A stretch of 64,000 nt of DNA, from positions 2,834,939-2,898,938 of the forward strand of contig CM022949.1 of the NCBI GenBank assembly GCA_012931725.1, written 5' to 3'. The stretch is from Litsea cubeba. Lineage: Eukaryota; Streptophyta; Magnoliopsida; Laurales; Lauraceae. The position numbers were made by a program, and so were the translations under genes. The notes under the pieces are model-generated. The model was given only the letters and a program-made list of their open reading frames with translations. It was not told the DNA's origin and did not search any database. Of this stretch, positions 11,329-22,431 are shown in pieces. How positions within the stretch are numbered: the first letter of the stretch is position 1; every line of letters starts with the position of its first letter.

Positions 11329-12018
11329 ATGCCCGGCCCCTTGACAGTCCTAGAAGCAAAGTTTAGCACCCCAGAGAGTGAAAGGTTTCCACCTGCTAGT
11401 AGTAGTGTCCTAAAAGACAAGATCTCAATGGTAGATAATCTCTGGAAAAATAGCATCTTCACCTCGAGCTAATCAAATTATTAATATAAATTTTAAAATA
11501 GCAGCCCTTGGAGTTAGACACTTCTCACTATAGTTTCAGTATCTGGACATATTAGGATGAATCAGAAGTTCAGAGGAATCAGAACTAATCATCCTGGTAT
11601 CCATCTTCATCATAGTTTACCAACAAATCTATGAAGGTCCCTGAATTTTATATACTTAAACAAGATATTTAAATAAAGAAAATGTAGTCCTTTCAGGCAT
11701 GAAGAAGTTGAATCCATTCAATGTTACATAGATGTCAACATATAATAATGGTTTTAAAACTTGGTATATTATCGAATCCCTACTATAACAGCATCAAACC
11801 AAACTGCCAGCCAGAGAATTGATACTAGTCCAAAAAGTGTAATAAATGGAACTATTGGGGCCTGTTTGTTTGCATTAACAAGTGTTTTAGGCATTAGAAG
11901 AACCCACCCCAAACACAAAATCTACATGAACTATGATTTAGGGCACATTATCCAGACTCAACACAACATAAATATTAGAAGAAAAAAGAAAAAAGGATGA
12001 GAGTATGGGAATTCTTAC

Positions 12019-12211
12019 AAATGGGTGATGATGATGCAAGTGATAGCAGAGTCAAAATCTCCGGATTCGGAGATTCGGGAGAAATCGGGGAAGCGTCGAT
12101 GATCGAAATATCCCATGTGCATTCCGCAATCGAACACGATCCTCTTCCCACCAATCGACACAACCACGCAGCTCTTGCCAACCTCTTGCCCAGCTCCTGG
12201 AGATTCAAGGA
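12019..12211 (-). pseudogene. Captured first coding exon of an INTS11/CPSF73-II-like gene
   Basis: One minus-strand frame reads PGAGQEVGKSCVVVSIGGKR, then IVFDCGMHMGYFDHRRFPDF, then SRISESGDFDSAITCIIITH, ending at a clean donor (GTAAGA). This is the start of the metallo-beta-lactamase fold of the Integrator endonuclease INTS11 (plant name CPSF73-II), which cleaves nascent RNA 3' ends. The metal-binding HxHxDH motif would begin in the next exon, which is absent. The in-frame upstream codon is a stop, and the nearby ATG (12217) is one base out of frame, so a frameshift has hit the start. The GA/CT-rich segment beyond 12260 may be the captured 5' UTR or promoter. Confidence 0.85.
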
Positions 12212-12265
12212 TTCCATATCAAAAAAGGAGGTTTGCAGCAGAAGAAATCGAACAAGCTAACAAAG

Positions 12266-12423
12266 ACAAAGATAAAAAAAAACGGAGGAAATCAGACCTA
12301 GGAGGAAGAAGAGAAGAGAGGAAGAGAGAGAGAGAGAGAGAGAGAACCAAGGGAGAGCGGGAGTGGTTGCAGGTGGCCGCAGGGCGGAACAGAGGGGGAA
12401 GCAGGGGAGAGGGAGAGGAACAG

Positions 12424-12471
<48 letters not shown>

Positions 12472-12640
12472 CGACGGAGAGAGGGAGAACAGAGAAGAAA
12501 GAGAGAGGTGCGCGGTGTGTGCGGAGTGCAAGAAGAGGGAGGGGCGTACCTGGTGCAGGGGAGTTGAGAGGACGACGACGATGGGAGAGGTCTGGAGAGG
12601 GAGGGAGAGATAGAAAGGGATGAGAGGAGATGAAAAGAGA
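12266..12640. repeat. GA-rich region with (AG)n microsatellites
   Basis: Purine-rich DNA with two AG dinucleotide runs (about 12316-12344 and 12428-12470) sits upstream of the minus-strand INTS11-like exon. On that strand it is a CT-rich leader of the kind common in plant 5' UTRs. It produces long low-complexity Ser/Leu ORFs that are not genes. Confidence 0.85.
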
Positions 12641-12815
12641 TGGGTTCTGGAGGGGTGCGAGGGAGTTGAGAGGACGACGGAGATGAGTTTCGCCATTCTG
12701 GTGGGGGCGATTCACGCTGGGAGAGGTCTGGAGAGTGAGGGGAGAGAGAAATTAGTAGAGGGAAAAGAGGGATTGGAGAGGGAAAAGGAGGAGTGTGGAG
12801 GCGGGAGAGGAAAAA

Positions 12816-14292
12816 GTTATAACGTCGGTAAAAATTATTGGTCAAAATTATTTTATTTTTTTTTAAATTTACCGACGTTTCGGTAATAAATTTTCCGACA
12901 CTAATTTTCTACGGTAAAAAAAAATTTGTCGGTAAAGGTCTCTATTTTTAATTTTTTTGAAAATAAAATTAAACTTTACTGACGTTTTACAAAAAAAAAA
13001 AAAAAAAAAAACGTCGCTAAAAGTTCCTTTTACCCACTTCATAAAATTCGTCTATAATAGAATTCGTTGATAATAGTCTTTGATATTTATTTTTCCTAAA
13101 AATGAAGTTAATAATAAAATTAAACTTTGCCGACGATTTTCAAGGAAACGTTGCTAAAAGTCAATTTTACCGACGTTTTATAATTCGTCGGTAATAATCT
13201 CTGATTTTTATTTTTCCTAACAATGAAGTTAAATCAAAAATTGAAATCTGCCGACGTTTTTTAGTAAACCGTTGCTAAAGGTCGGGGTGTACGGCCAGCG
13301 CATCAATGGACGGCTGGTAGTGGTGGCCGGGCGGGCAGGGCGGCCTGGGGTTTGGGCGACCAGCAGCATGCGGATCTAACTGGTACGAAGAAGAGAATGA
13401 GGGAGTAGAGAAAGGAGAAGATTAAAGTAGAATGAGTATGGAACGGGTAACGACCCCCAGAAAAATCGAAAACCGGCACGAGCACTGCGCTCAAGGGTGG
13501 AGTAACTTGTAGGAACTGATGGTACGCAAATAGGACTCCCGGTTAGAGAATTAGAAGCGAAAATATAGGATTTTTCAACACTTAGGCCCGAAAACAACCC
13601 GCTGGGGGTCCAGAATGGGTAACAGCCCCCAGAAAAAGCAGAAACCGGCACGAGCACTTCACTCGAGGGTAAAGTAACTTGTAGGAACTGATGATCCGCA
13701 AATAGGACTCCCGGTTAGAGAATTAGAAGCGAAACATAGAATTTTCCAACACTTAGGCTCGAAAACGGCCCGGCGGGAGTCTAGAATGGGAAATGGGCCC
13801 CAAAAAAATCGAAAACCGGCACGAGCACTTCGCTCGAGGGTAGAGTAACTTGTAGGAATTGACGGTTCACAAATAGGACTCCCGGTTAGAGAGTTTTGAG
13901 TCCCCCTACCTTTTTATCCTACACTAAAAAATGCGGCAGCTTCATATAGGGTGTAACTAAATGATCGACAAAAAGGGGTGTACAACCACATTAAACGATC
14001 AAATGATAATATAACATAAAGAGTTGGAATGAAAGGGGAAAAAACGATAGGCTCTTTAAGCCTATTCTTATTCAGATTCTCTTTTGAATACAAGGAGGTT
14101 GATTCCTCCATAAAAAGAACAAAATTTATCTAACACTGAAGGGGACTTATGAAATATTTTTTGTACAAATCTTATGAGGGAAAGTAGGAATCTAAAATAT
14201 AATTTATCCAATTGATGAAGACACATTAGCAAGGACACAAATTTGTAAAAAAGTCGCTAAAAAACGTCGATAAAAGTGAACTTGTTGTAGTG
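12816..14292. mobile_element. Relic of a second CACTA-like element (ACCGACGTT type)
   Basis: Words of the type GTCGGTAAA / TTTACCGACGTT recur at about 12823-13285 and again at 14250-14290, and the stretch ends at 14292 in CTTGTTGTAGTG, a CACTA-type terminus (inverse CACTACAACAAG). No matching left terminus is seen near 12816, so the left end looks truncated. It lies wholly within the TAT-flanked CACTA, as a nested or fused remnant with a different subterminal word from its host. A GC-rich stretch at 13285-13375 and the 172 bp tandem repeat sit inside it. Confidence 0.5.
13441..13897. repeat. Tandem repeat, ~172 bp unit, ~2.7 copies
   Basis: The unit starts GAACGGGTAAC at 13441, GAATGGGTAAC at 13613 and GAATGGGAAAT at 13784, giving periods of 172 and 171. 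Each contains AAAACCGGCACGAGCACT and CAAATAGGACTCCCGGTTAG words. Copies differ by scattered substitutions. Confidence 0.9.
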
Positions 14293-14640
14293 CTTCTTGG
14301 ATAACAGCTTTAATGCTGGCATGCACGAAGGGCTTAAGTGTGAGGCAGAAGAGAGGGGCTTTAGTGCGAAATAGAAGAAATGGTTTACAGAGTGTCTTCT
14401 TGAATCACGACTTCAATACTTGTGAGAGAGGAATAGGCTCAAGTGCGAGAGAGAAATGAGGGTTTGTAGACACTGTCTTCTTGGGTCACGACTTCAATAC
14501 TTGTGAGAGAGGAATAGGCTCAAGTGCGAGACAGAAATGAGATTTTGTAGAGATTGTCTTCTTGGGTCATGACTTCAGCATCCGTGTATGTGAAAACAAG
14601 TGATAAGGTTCAGAGTGTCTCTTGGGGGCACGGTTTCAGT
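14292..14640. repeat. Minisatellite, 81 bp unit
   Basis: Successive units begin TCTTCTTG(A/G)(A/G)TCACGACTTC at 14395, 14476 and 14557 (period 81), with decayed units before and after. Each unit holds AATAGGCTCAAGTGCGAGA. Confidence 0.85.
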
Positions 14641-14659
14641 GCTCCGAAATACAAAACCA

Positions 14660-15945
14660 CGGCATTTTAATAAAAAGAAATAATTAGTGATAAAATATTT
14701 TTGTCTCCTTAAATACAAGAACAAAGAATTTATTATTGGTGACGAAATATTTTTGTCTTCTACAACTAAACCTTATGAGACGAAAAATATATTCATCTCG
14801 CAATCAATCACAATCAGCATTACGCAAGTAGAATTTATTAGTGATGAAATATTTTCATCTCCCACAACTTATTCTTCCGAGACAAAAATATATTTATCGC
14901 CCATTTAACAGGAAGATGAAATGGCATGATGGAGTGTTTATTGGTGATGAAATATTTTCGTCTTCCATAACATATCCTTATTAATGACGAATTACGTTCG
15001 TCGCAAAAACAAATTATATTTTGTGACAAAAATATTCGTCTCCAATGAGCTAAAATAATTCACCCCACAACTTATTCTTCTGAGACAAAAATATATTTGT
15101 CACCCATTTAACAGGAAGATGAAACAGTATGATGGAATGTTTATTGGGGACGAAATATTTTCGTCTTCCATAACTTATCCTTATTGGTGACGAATTACGT
15201 TCGTCGCAAAAAAAAAATATATTTTTATGACAAAAATGTTCGTCTCCAATGAACTAAAATAATTTGCCCCACAACTTATTTTTCCGAGACAAAAATATAT
15301 TTGTCACCCATTTAACAGGAATATGAAACGGCATGATGGAGTGTTTATTGGTGACGAAATATTTCTGTCTTCCATAACTTATCCTTCTCGGTGAAGAATT
15401 ACGTTCGTCGCAAAAGCAAATTATATTTTGTGACAAAAATATTCATCTCCAACGAGCTAAAATAATTCGCGCCACCGCAAATGAAATTGGCGCCTTACTT
15501 TGGTGACGAAATATTTTCGTCTTCCATAACTTATCCTTATTAGTGACGAATTACGTTCATCACAAAAATAAATTATATTTTGTGACAAAAATGTTCGTCT
15601 CCAATGAGCTAAAATAATTCGCGCCAACGCAAATGAAATTGGCGCCTTATTTTGGTGACGAAATATGTTCGTCTGCCATAACTTATCCTTATTGGTGACG
15701 AATTACATTCGTCGCAAAAACAAATTATATTTTGTGACAAAAATATTTGTCTCCAATGAGCTAAAATAATTGGCGCCAACGCAAATGAAGTTGGCGCCTT
15801 ATTTTTGCAGTCGAAATTTTGTTTTCGTCTCCTATATTTTTGAAAAAAATTAAAACAAATGACAAAATTTATATTTCGTCCTCTTTGGGTGTTATTTTAA
15901 GATAAAAAAAAATTTCGTCATCAAATTTCGTCACAACAGCCTAGA
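14660..15945. repeat. 3' subterminal repeat array of CACTA element
   Basis: Repeated blocks contain the motif TTGGTGACGAAATATTTTCG followed by TCTTCCATAACTTATCC. The TCTTCC anchor occurs near 14961, 15164, 15368, 15520 and 15672, giving two ~203 bp and then two ~152 bp periods. The shorter units also carry a GGCGCCAA...TTGGCGCC dyad. Both orientations of GACGAA/TTCGTC are dense, as expected for TNPA-binding subterminal regions. Confidence 0.85.
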
Positions 15946-15960
15946 TTTCTTGTAGTATAT

Positions 15961-16700
15961 ATTGTTTTAGGAGTTAGACTTGGATGTGCATTTTACACAA
16001 TTCAAAACCCCGTGCGGCCACGCATATCCCAATTCAAACACCCATACAAGTCTAAATATTTTAAATACCTAATTGGATATTGAGATTAGAGTAAAGTTCA
16101 TGTACCTTGGTTTCACTTTTCAAGGTAGAGTAGAGAGTTCATGTACCTTGCTCTCACATTTCAGGATAGAGTAAAGTTCATGTACCTTGGTTTCACTTTT
16201 CAAGGTAGAGTAGAGAGTTCATGTACCTTGCTCTCACATTTCAGGATAGAGTAAAGTTCATGTACCCCTTTTTTAGAGACAAGCATGTATTAACAAATCC
16301 CAAAGCAAGTTAAGTGTGTATTAACATACAATTTTCAAGACTCATATATTTCTCCCACTATTTATAAATCTAAGTGCTAATGAGAATTGTTAATGAAATT
16401 TATGACATCTAAATTGCATAACTGATTTCATATGAATAAAATGCATTTGTTCAATCCAACCAATCACTTTTGCACTCTTGATCAAGTGAAGTCTGGATGA
16501 AGACCAATTCATTAAAAAAAAAAAAGCACGAGGCTTTGGGGTGATTTGGACAAAGGTAAGATGCGGTTGAATTTATTACGTGGGCTGGCCAATGCATAGA
16601 ATATTCAATGTGAGAATAATTGTGTTGGGCTTCAGATAAGTTTTGACCTTGACTTATCCTGCCCATGCACCTAAATTATGTACTTTTGAACTAAAATACA
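15961..16700. repeat. Dispersed repeat copy A, right flank of the CACTA insertion
   Basis: This matches 62367-63060 in order along its length. Shared blocks include CACACAATCAAAAC-type and CATACAAGTCTAAATATTT-type words at the left, CACTATTTATAAATCTAAGTGC in the middle, and CAATCCAACCAATCACTTTTGCAC with TTCATTAAAAAAA at the right. The left end of the same repeat is at 5118-5148, so copy A is split by the CACTA. No coding content or terminal repeats identify its class. Confidence 0.75.
16091..16266. repeat. Tandem repeat, 80 bp unit, 2.2 copies
   Basis: GTAAAGTTCATGTACC starts at 16091, 16171 and 16251. The two full units are identical. Within each, a ~40 bp half-unit (AGTTCATGTACCTTG) recurs. 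Copy B at 62520 lacks this expansion. Confidence 0.95.
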
Positions 16701-17171
16701 AAACCCAAAACATGGCCAGTCTTCCTTTGGGCCTTTTTTTTTCTTTTTCTCTGAAAGGAATATCTATGCTGACAGGCTTCCAAGCCGATCAAATTTAAGA
16801 ACAACTCCTTACCCAAATGGTAAGGAGTGCCAATTCTTACCTAGCTGTCCGGGATTTGAACCCCATGTATGTCACATCTTTTCACTTGTGTGGGTTCCTT
16901 TCCCACATGTGCAGGGTTCCTTCCCACTTGAGTGAGCTGTTTTTCCGTGTGTATGCAGGTTCTCTCTTGAGTCCTAGCCCCGTTGACTGGGGTGCCAAAA
17001 AAAATGCAGTTCGAATTTAAGGAGGTAGGATCTGCTCTTCCTAAATATGAGTATCTTAACTTCTTGCTTCAGTTGAAACAAGGAGGCCTTTGTGTGAGCT
17101 ATTTTCTAGGCCTTTTAGAATTATTGTCAACAAGAAGTTTCTTTCTCTAGGAAGTGACCAACCGTCAGTGA
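16701..17171. other. Intergenic DNA with no clear gene
   Basis: Apart from the SINE-like stretch nothing definite is visible. A minus-strand reading at 17060-17165 (SLPRERNFLLTIILKGLENS) is coding-like but I cannot assign it. Confidence 0.3.
16804..17000 (-). repeat. Possible SINE-like sequence
   Basis: The minus strand contains GGTTCAAATCC (about 16851-16863), a good Pol III B-box, and the far end has a 10 bp dyad (ACTCCTTACC / GGTAAGGAGT at 16805-16829). No convincing A-box or target duplication is seen, so this is tentative. Confidence 0.3.
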
Positions 17172-18838
17172 TGTTGGAAATAGGTGGGCCACTAGGATAG
17201 GTTTTAAAAACTTTTGACCTACTTGATGCAGAGATCAACTATCCAGAAGGCAGCAAAACCTAATCCAGAATCCAATCCTCAAACTCATCAACCATGATCA
17301 GTAGATAACTCAATCTAGAAGATAGAAACTAGCAAACAATTAAGCAACAATAAAAATCTACAACAAACAAGGAAGTAAATTATACATTTGGAGTTCGGTT
17401 GTGCTCTAATGGAGAAACTGATGACTTGTCAGATGAAGAACTCTTTCTTGCTAACAAATTAGGATCTCCAATACCCAATCATCTTACACGCTATATCCCT
17501 TATCAGATCTCTTTTCTCAAGAAGATGTGTGAGATATTCAAGAGAAAACTACTAAAAGCTCTTAAGGAAACTAGAAGAAGAACTAGAAGAGGAGAGGTTA
17601 TGCAACACTTGCACAAGGGAGGGGGCTGGGCGTGAATTCCAAGGGTGGATGTCCAGCCCCTATTGCTCCTTTATTTAAAGCTTGGAACTCCTCATCTTAC
17701 TAATAATTGATAGAAGTCTCACTTTCACTAGAATTAGCAACCTTCTCTTCTTACTATGTATTACCGCTATTAGAAGTCTCACTTCAAATAGAAATAGTAA
17801 CTTTCTAATTCCTGCCTTTTAGAGTTAAAGTAGAATTAGTAACTTTCTAATAACTTGGGCTAGCGTGGGGACCACTAGGGATTCCATAGAAAGCTGGCCC
17901 CAACTAGGACACGCGACCCCACATCTCATGTGCAATCCGGACCCACAGTTAATTACAAATAACTCCACTATATAAATGTAATTGAACTTCAGTCTTAGGA
18001 ATAAATTACATAGAAGACCATAAACTTCCCTATGACCATAAGTAGGCCCCTTCATTTATATCCATGAATCAATTGGACTTGTCCTCCAAATTAGATCCAT
18101 ATCTTATTATCCTTGAGCCCCAATTAATTATAATGATAATTAGTACCTATCCAATTAAATCTTAATCAAAATGGGTGCGCATCTACCAATGATAAATTCA
18201 TTAATTGACACAATGAGATAATTAGGATAGGTTTCATCTTGACCATTGAATGTTCCCATAGCTCTACTACCATGTACCCAAACCACCGAGGTGTTGACCT
18301 ACAATTGGCCTCACTCATTGGTGACTCAAAGCAAATGAATAGATAGAAACTTGAGTCCATTAATGTCTCAGGATTTAGAGTCTATTGCTAGGGAATTATG
18401 AGAGTAGAACTTAAAGTAAAGACAATATTCATAAGGTATTTCTCATGGTCCTTCAATACATCCAATGTACCGGCACTATGATCCAGAATCTTATATTCTG
18501 ATGATCGAGACAAATCACACTATCTTATAGTGATCAAAGTGTTGCAACCTTCTCATATGAGATGCCCAATCTTATCACTGGTTGCGAAGATATTTAAGTA
18601 TAAAATTTGCTATACATATCTCCCGTATATGGATCTCATCCATACACATGTATTACATCTAATATACTTGTAGACTCCGATTTATCTCATGAACCATTAC
18701 ATCATTCGTATTGGTTATGTGCAAATAAGTAATAAAACACCATTCATCTCATGAAAGAAAAGCATGAATATATTGATAAATAAAGAAATTAATCAATTTA
18801 TTACATCATCTACTGGATTGAGTCCATATAAACTAACA
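17172..18838 (-). repeat. Solo LTR, Copia-like
   Basis: On the minus strand it begins TGTTAGTTTATATGGACTC at 18838 and ends CCTATTTCCAACA at 17172, the TG...CA borders of an LTR. A TATA-like TTTAAATAA lies near 17668 on this strand, followed by a leader-like region. The ATTAGAAAGTTACTA-type words upstream are repeated. No PBS, coding region or second LTR adjoins, so it looks like a solo LTR. Flanking 5-mers (AGTGA left, ATTGT right) do not match, so the insertion has been altered or the ends are slightly off. Assignment to Copia rests on general LTR appearance. Confidence 0.6.
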
Positions 18839-18839
18839 A

Positions 18840-19890
18840 TTGTCTTGAGGTGAGGAGAGGTTGTAGAGTATAGGACGTGTCATTTATGAGAACTCTGCAT
18901 CTTTTAAAGAGGGATTCTTATCAAGAGTTAATGAATATTCTTACAACGTTTTTATCTCCAGGGATTCTAAGGACTCTAGGATTTGGAAGCATTCCATATC
19001 CGGAGAGTTCTCTGCCAAAGCTTTCTTCTCAGCCTTGGAGGGTGATCTCTCTCTTAGGGCTCATTCGTCTCATCTGTGGTTGGGGTTGGCTCCTCCTCGG
19101 GTCGAAGCTTTTTGTTGGTTAGCGGTTACGGCTAAAGTCTTCGAGGTGGATAATCTTAAGAGGAGAGGGTTGACCTCTAATAATTTTCTCAGACATTTGC
19201 GTAATGTCCGGCAAGAAAGAGGAGTAGGTAAACCACCTCTTCCTTCATTGTGACGTGGCAGCCAATATTTAGAATGATTTTATTGGGAGGTGTAGTCTTG
19301 CTTGGTGTTGTCCGAAGAATATTACTGATGAAATGGAGTCATGGATGAGAGGATATTTTGTTGGTTGTGTCCGTGTTTTGTAGAGGTTGGTCCTTTTTGC
19401 TATCTTAGGGTCCATTTGGAAGGAAATGAGCAATAAGGTCTTTTTGGGCTCCTCCTCCTCGGTGCCAAACTTGATCTCTAAAGCTGATATAAGGATTGTG
19501 AAATGGGCTTTGGTGAGAAAGGAGTTCTCCAATTTCAACATGGATGATATCCTTTCAAATCGGAAGGCTTGCATGGGATGTGGTCCAATTAAGTTGGGGA
19601 GAGTTGTTCCTTGGTCTCGTTGTTTGAGACTCCAATGAAGCGAATGTGTTGGTTATTTTGGAAGCTCTAAGGATGTTCTTCGGAAGGTATCATGGTAGGT
19701 TGATGACTTTTAATACGATCGCTTGTTCTCCAGAGGTATCATGGTAGGCTGGTGGTGGAAAGTGACTCTTGTAATGTGATCGCTTGGGTATCTAACCGGA
19801 TAAAGAATCCTTGGAAATCTCGATTTTTCTTTAATGAAATTAGGGAATTATCTTATAGTATGTCAATTTCTTTCCATCATGAGGTTTAAT
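18840..19890 (+). pseudogene. LINE (L1-type) 3' ORF fragment: RT zinc-binding and RNase H regions
   Basis: Broken frames read SRIWKHSISGEFSAKAFFS then LWLGLAPPRVEAFCWLAVTA then KVFEVDNLKRRGL, which is the zinc-binding domain that follows the reverse transcriptase in plant LINEs (P.VEAFCWLA...DNL.RRG). Further on, HLFLHCDVA and WKEMSNKVF continue the domain. At 19755-19885 the reading VVESDSCNVIAWVSN, then NPWKSRFFFNEI, matches the plant LINE RNase H-like tail. Several stops and shifts show decay. The left end is cut by the LTR at 18838 and the RT core is missing. The 3' end has no clear poly(A). Confidence 0.8.
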
Positions 19891-21063
19891 TTAGTGTGAG
19901 TGGTACATTAGAAATCATGTATATCATCCTTGTGGTTCACTCGTGGGATAAGGAATTTATATTAATGAGTTGCCTTTATGATTGAACAATTTCTTTTTAA
20001 TTTGCAAGGTTGGATTTTTAGCCATTAATGTCGCAATTGATTTGGGATCTAAATATGAGAGTTACAAAGGATTTAGATAACAATTGTTACAACGTGAGGA
20101 CTTCATGAGGTCACCTATTCTAGTACTGCTCCCGTACGAGCACGCTTAATTCCATATTTTTTATGATTTTCGAAACTGTAGGATTTTAAAATGCTCCATG
20201 TTGAATTAAGACGGAGTTTGATTTATAAATTTAGGATAAAGACTTAAATATATCCGATGTGGGACTAGAGGAGATTCTCCATTGAAGTCTATAGTTCACA
20301 CGTTGTACTCTATCATTAAGGTGCCATTCGGACCATATTTAAAGGTGCCATCCGGACCAAATTCCCACAACAATTTAAAAAGATCATAATTTCAACGTTA
20401 TGAATCATTTGAATGTCCAACCCTAAAAAAAAAAAGAAAAAAAAAAGAAGATTCTCAGATGTTATGAACCATACAAAAATAGACTCTTGAGGAGTGAATG
20501 ACGCTTACGACAGAGCGACTTGCCCCTCTTTTTAATTGAGCCAACGAGAGGACGGCGTGTGTACCTTTTTTCACCGTTTCATCAGGATTCTTTCTTTTCG
20601 CTTGTTTTCATGGTTTTGTTTGTTTCGTAACGTAGAAAACCAAGCTATCTGTTGTCGGGATAATGAACCGACACGTGCCCTTGTTACCCATGCAGTACGC
20701 ACGATGCACGAGTCCGGATCCGGACTCACGGCTGATGGCCCAACGAAAGGATTGGAATACGGAGTCAATACTTTCTCCTCCTGCATGTGAGGGGTCCACG
20801 ACTAAGCCATTGATCATTGATCTGCTGCATGAGGCATGTGTTGGTTTATCTATGCCCTAAAAACTCACCACTCTGGATGCTTTTAAGAATCGAATTGGGG
20901 TTTAAACCACTTGACTAGAAGGTTTTGGTCTCGATTGGTTCAAAGGCTGATATAATTGGCAGGGCAGACTGAGACATAATCACGTGGGGTGCGGTCGCAC
21001 TCGTTAGAATGCGGTGTGCTACAAAAAAAACCATTTAAGATCGTGGGCCCACCCTTTAATTCC
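19891..21063. other. Intergenic DNA
   Basis: No gene is supported. A 24 bp near-duplicate (AGGTGCCATTCGGACCA) occurs at 20319 and 20343. A-rich tracts lie at about 20426-20450. Small ORFs around 20536-20860 overlap on both strands and show no domain. Confidence 0.5.
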
Positions 21064-21615
21064 ACATGAAGATCCTTAGCAGGGTTGCAAAACGGAACGA
21101 TTCTAGGTCGGAACTATATTGGACTCGGACCTAGACCCGAACCCGTTTCTAAATAACGGTTCGGGATTCGGATCCAGTTTTGACTTGGAACTTGTTTTGT
21201 TGGTTCCAAACCCGGTTCCGATAGAAATATCCAGATCTTGATCCACCAAGAGAACTGAATCTAGCTCAAAAATTGGTTCTAACTTCTCTTCAATTTTTTT
21301 ATTTTGTCTTAAAATAAGTATATCATTCAACTTATAGCAGTGCATCAAGTCTACTACCTCCATAATTATACATAAAGATGTCTAATTTTTTTTTATTTTG
21401 AGGTACAATTTGCAATGTCAAAGACTCATATTCCGGGTTCCGGGTCCACGGGTCGGAACCTATATGGACCCGGAACCGAACTCATTTATCAATAGGAACC
21501 TAAATTAAGTTCCTTACCCTTTTATGAATCGGAATCTAAAATAGGCTTTAGACCCGATTTTTTTTTCGGCTCGAAAGTTCTGGTAATCGAAAAATCGTAT
21601 ACCTGTTTGCAATCT
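21064..21615 (-). repeat. Dispersed CCGGAACC-rich repeat, minus-strand copy
   Basis: The minus strand reads GAGGTAGTAGACTTGATG (from about 21364) followed by a segment with repeated GGAACCGG/CCGGAACC-type words. The same order is present on the plus strand at 40283-41100. Apparent Gly/Thr-rich ORFs in both copies are products of this simple composition. Class unknown. Confidence 0.75.
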
Positions 21616-22431
21616 TAACCCTCAGTTTACTCCAAAAACTAAACTGCCCGTTAAAGTCGGGACTCTTAAATAAAAACTGTGGGTCCGCCGCTAATTGAGT
21701 CCTATCATGGGATTATTTAGGGCAATGACAAATACTAAATAGAAAAGAATGACTTGTTAGACTTGTTAAAAGTGACCGGTCAAATAGGACGGGGGAGTGT
21801 GATTTGGTCAGGTAGTAACCAGATAGTCTTTTCCTGGCAACTAAGGTGGGATGCAACTGGTCCCGGATGGGTAATTTTTTGCTTTTCTTTCTTTTCAGGA
21901 TGGGTGTACTTGTTTCGATCAACTCAATGTCGGTGATTCCATACCTTATACACTCTTATAATGTGGGCCCCCTTATGGTTTTTAAATATTTTCCAGTATG
22001 TGCCAGATTATGGTACAAGTTAAAAAGGATGTCTCTAATAAGAGGCAAATTTAATGACTTTTTATATTAAAAATTAAATTAGCCCTCAATTTCACAATCA
22101 AGTGCATTTGGATGGAACCCAAAGATCAGTTTTGGATGGATGATAAGATGGGGGTGAGATTATATAATTCACACCTGCATTCTTAGTCAAATTATTGTAT
22201 ATATTGTAGCTGCTGGACCAGCCTGATTTTAATCTTGAACTCTCCATTTCATTTTTGACTTTGTACAAAGCCTTCACAGTTTTTGAAGACATTGGAGTCC
22301 ATGTCAGCCAAAGATAACGACGGTTCAGATTTGATATGATTGAAAAAATTATATGCTTCTAAAGATTTGAAATCACAACCTCACCGTCAAAGCTTCTAAA
22401 AAAAACTACTTTACCTACCATATCATATAAA
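21616..22431. other. Intergenic DNA
   Basis: Nothing beyond short ORFs is visible. If the second CACTA element starts here, its terminus is not recognisable. Confidence 0.4.

Larger units (their letters stand above)
5149..15957. mobile_element. CACTA (En/Spm-type) DNA transposon carrying host exons
   Basis: The left end is CACTACAAGAAA at 5149-5160 and the right end is its inverse TTTCTTGTAGTA at 15946-15957, with only the last base changed. The trinucleotide TAT is present on both sides (5146-5148 and 15958-15960), the 3 bp target duplication of this superfamily. Both ends carry subterminal arrays of GACGAA/TTCGTC words. The interior shows no TNP2 or TNPA domain, so the element is probably non-autonomous and mobilised in trans. 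It contains at least three recognisable host gene exons on the minus strand, and a relic of another CACTA-like end. A related sequence at 62330-63060 lacks the insertion. Confidence 0.9.

Noticed and set aside
12219..12845. Long minus-strand Ser/Leu-rich ORFs (208, 152 and 132 codons)
   Set aside because: They are translations of GA/CT-repeat DNA in all three frames, with low complexity and no splice or domain support.
14838..15436. Two similar ORFs beginning MSQNIICFCDERNSS
   Set aside because: They are readings of the CACTA subterminal repeat units; similarity reflects DNA repetition, not a protein family.
17172..18838. A target duplication for the Copia-like LTR
   Set aside because: AGTGA left and ATTGT right do not match, so no duplication is claimed.
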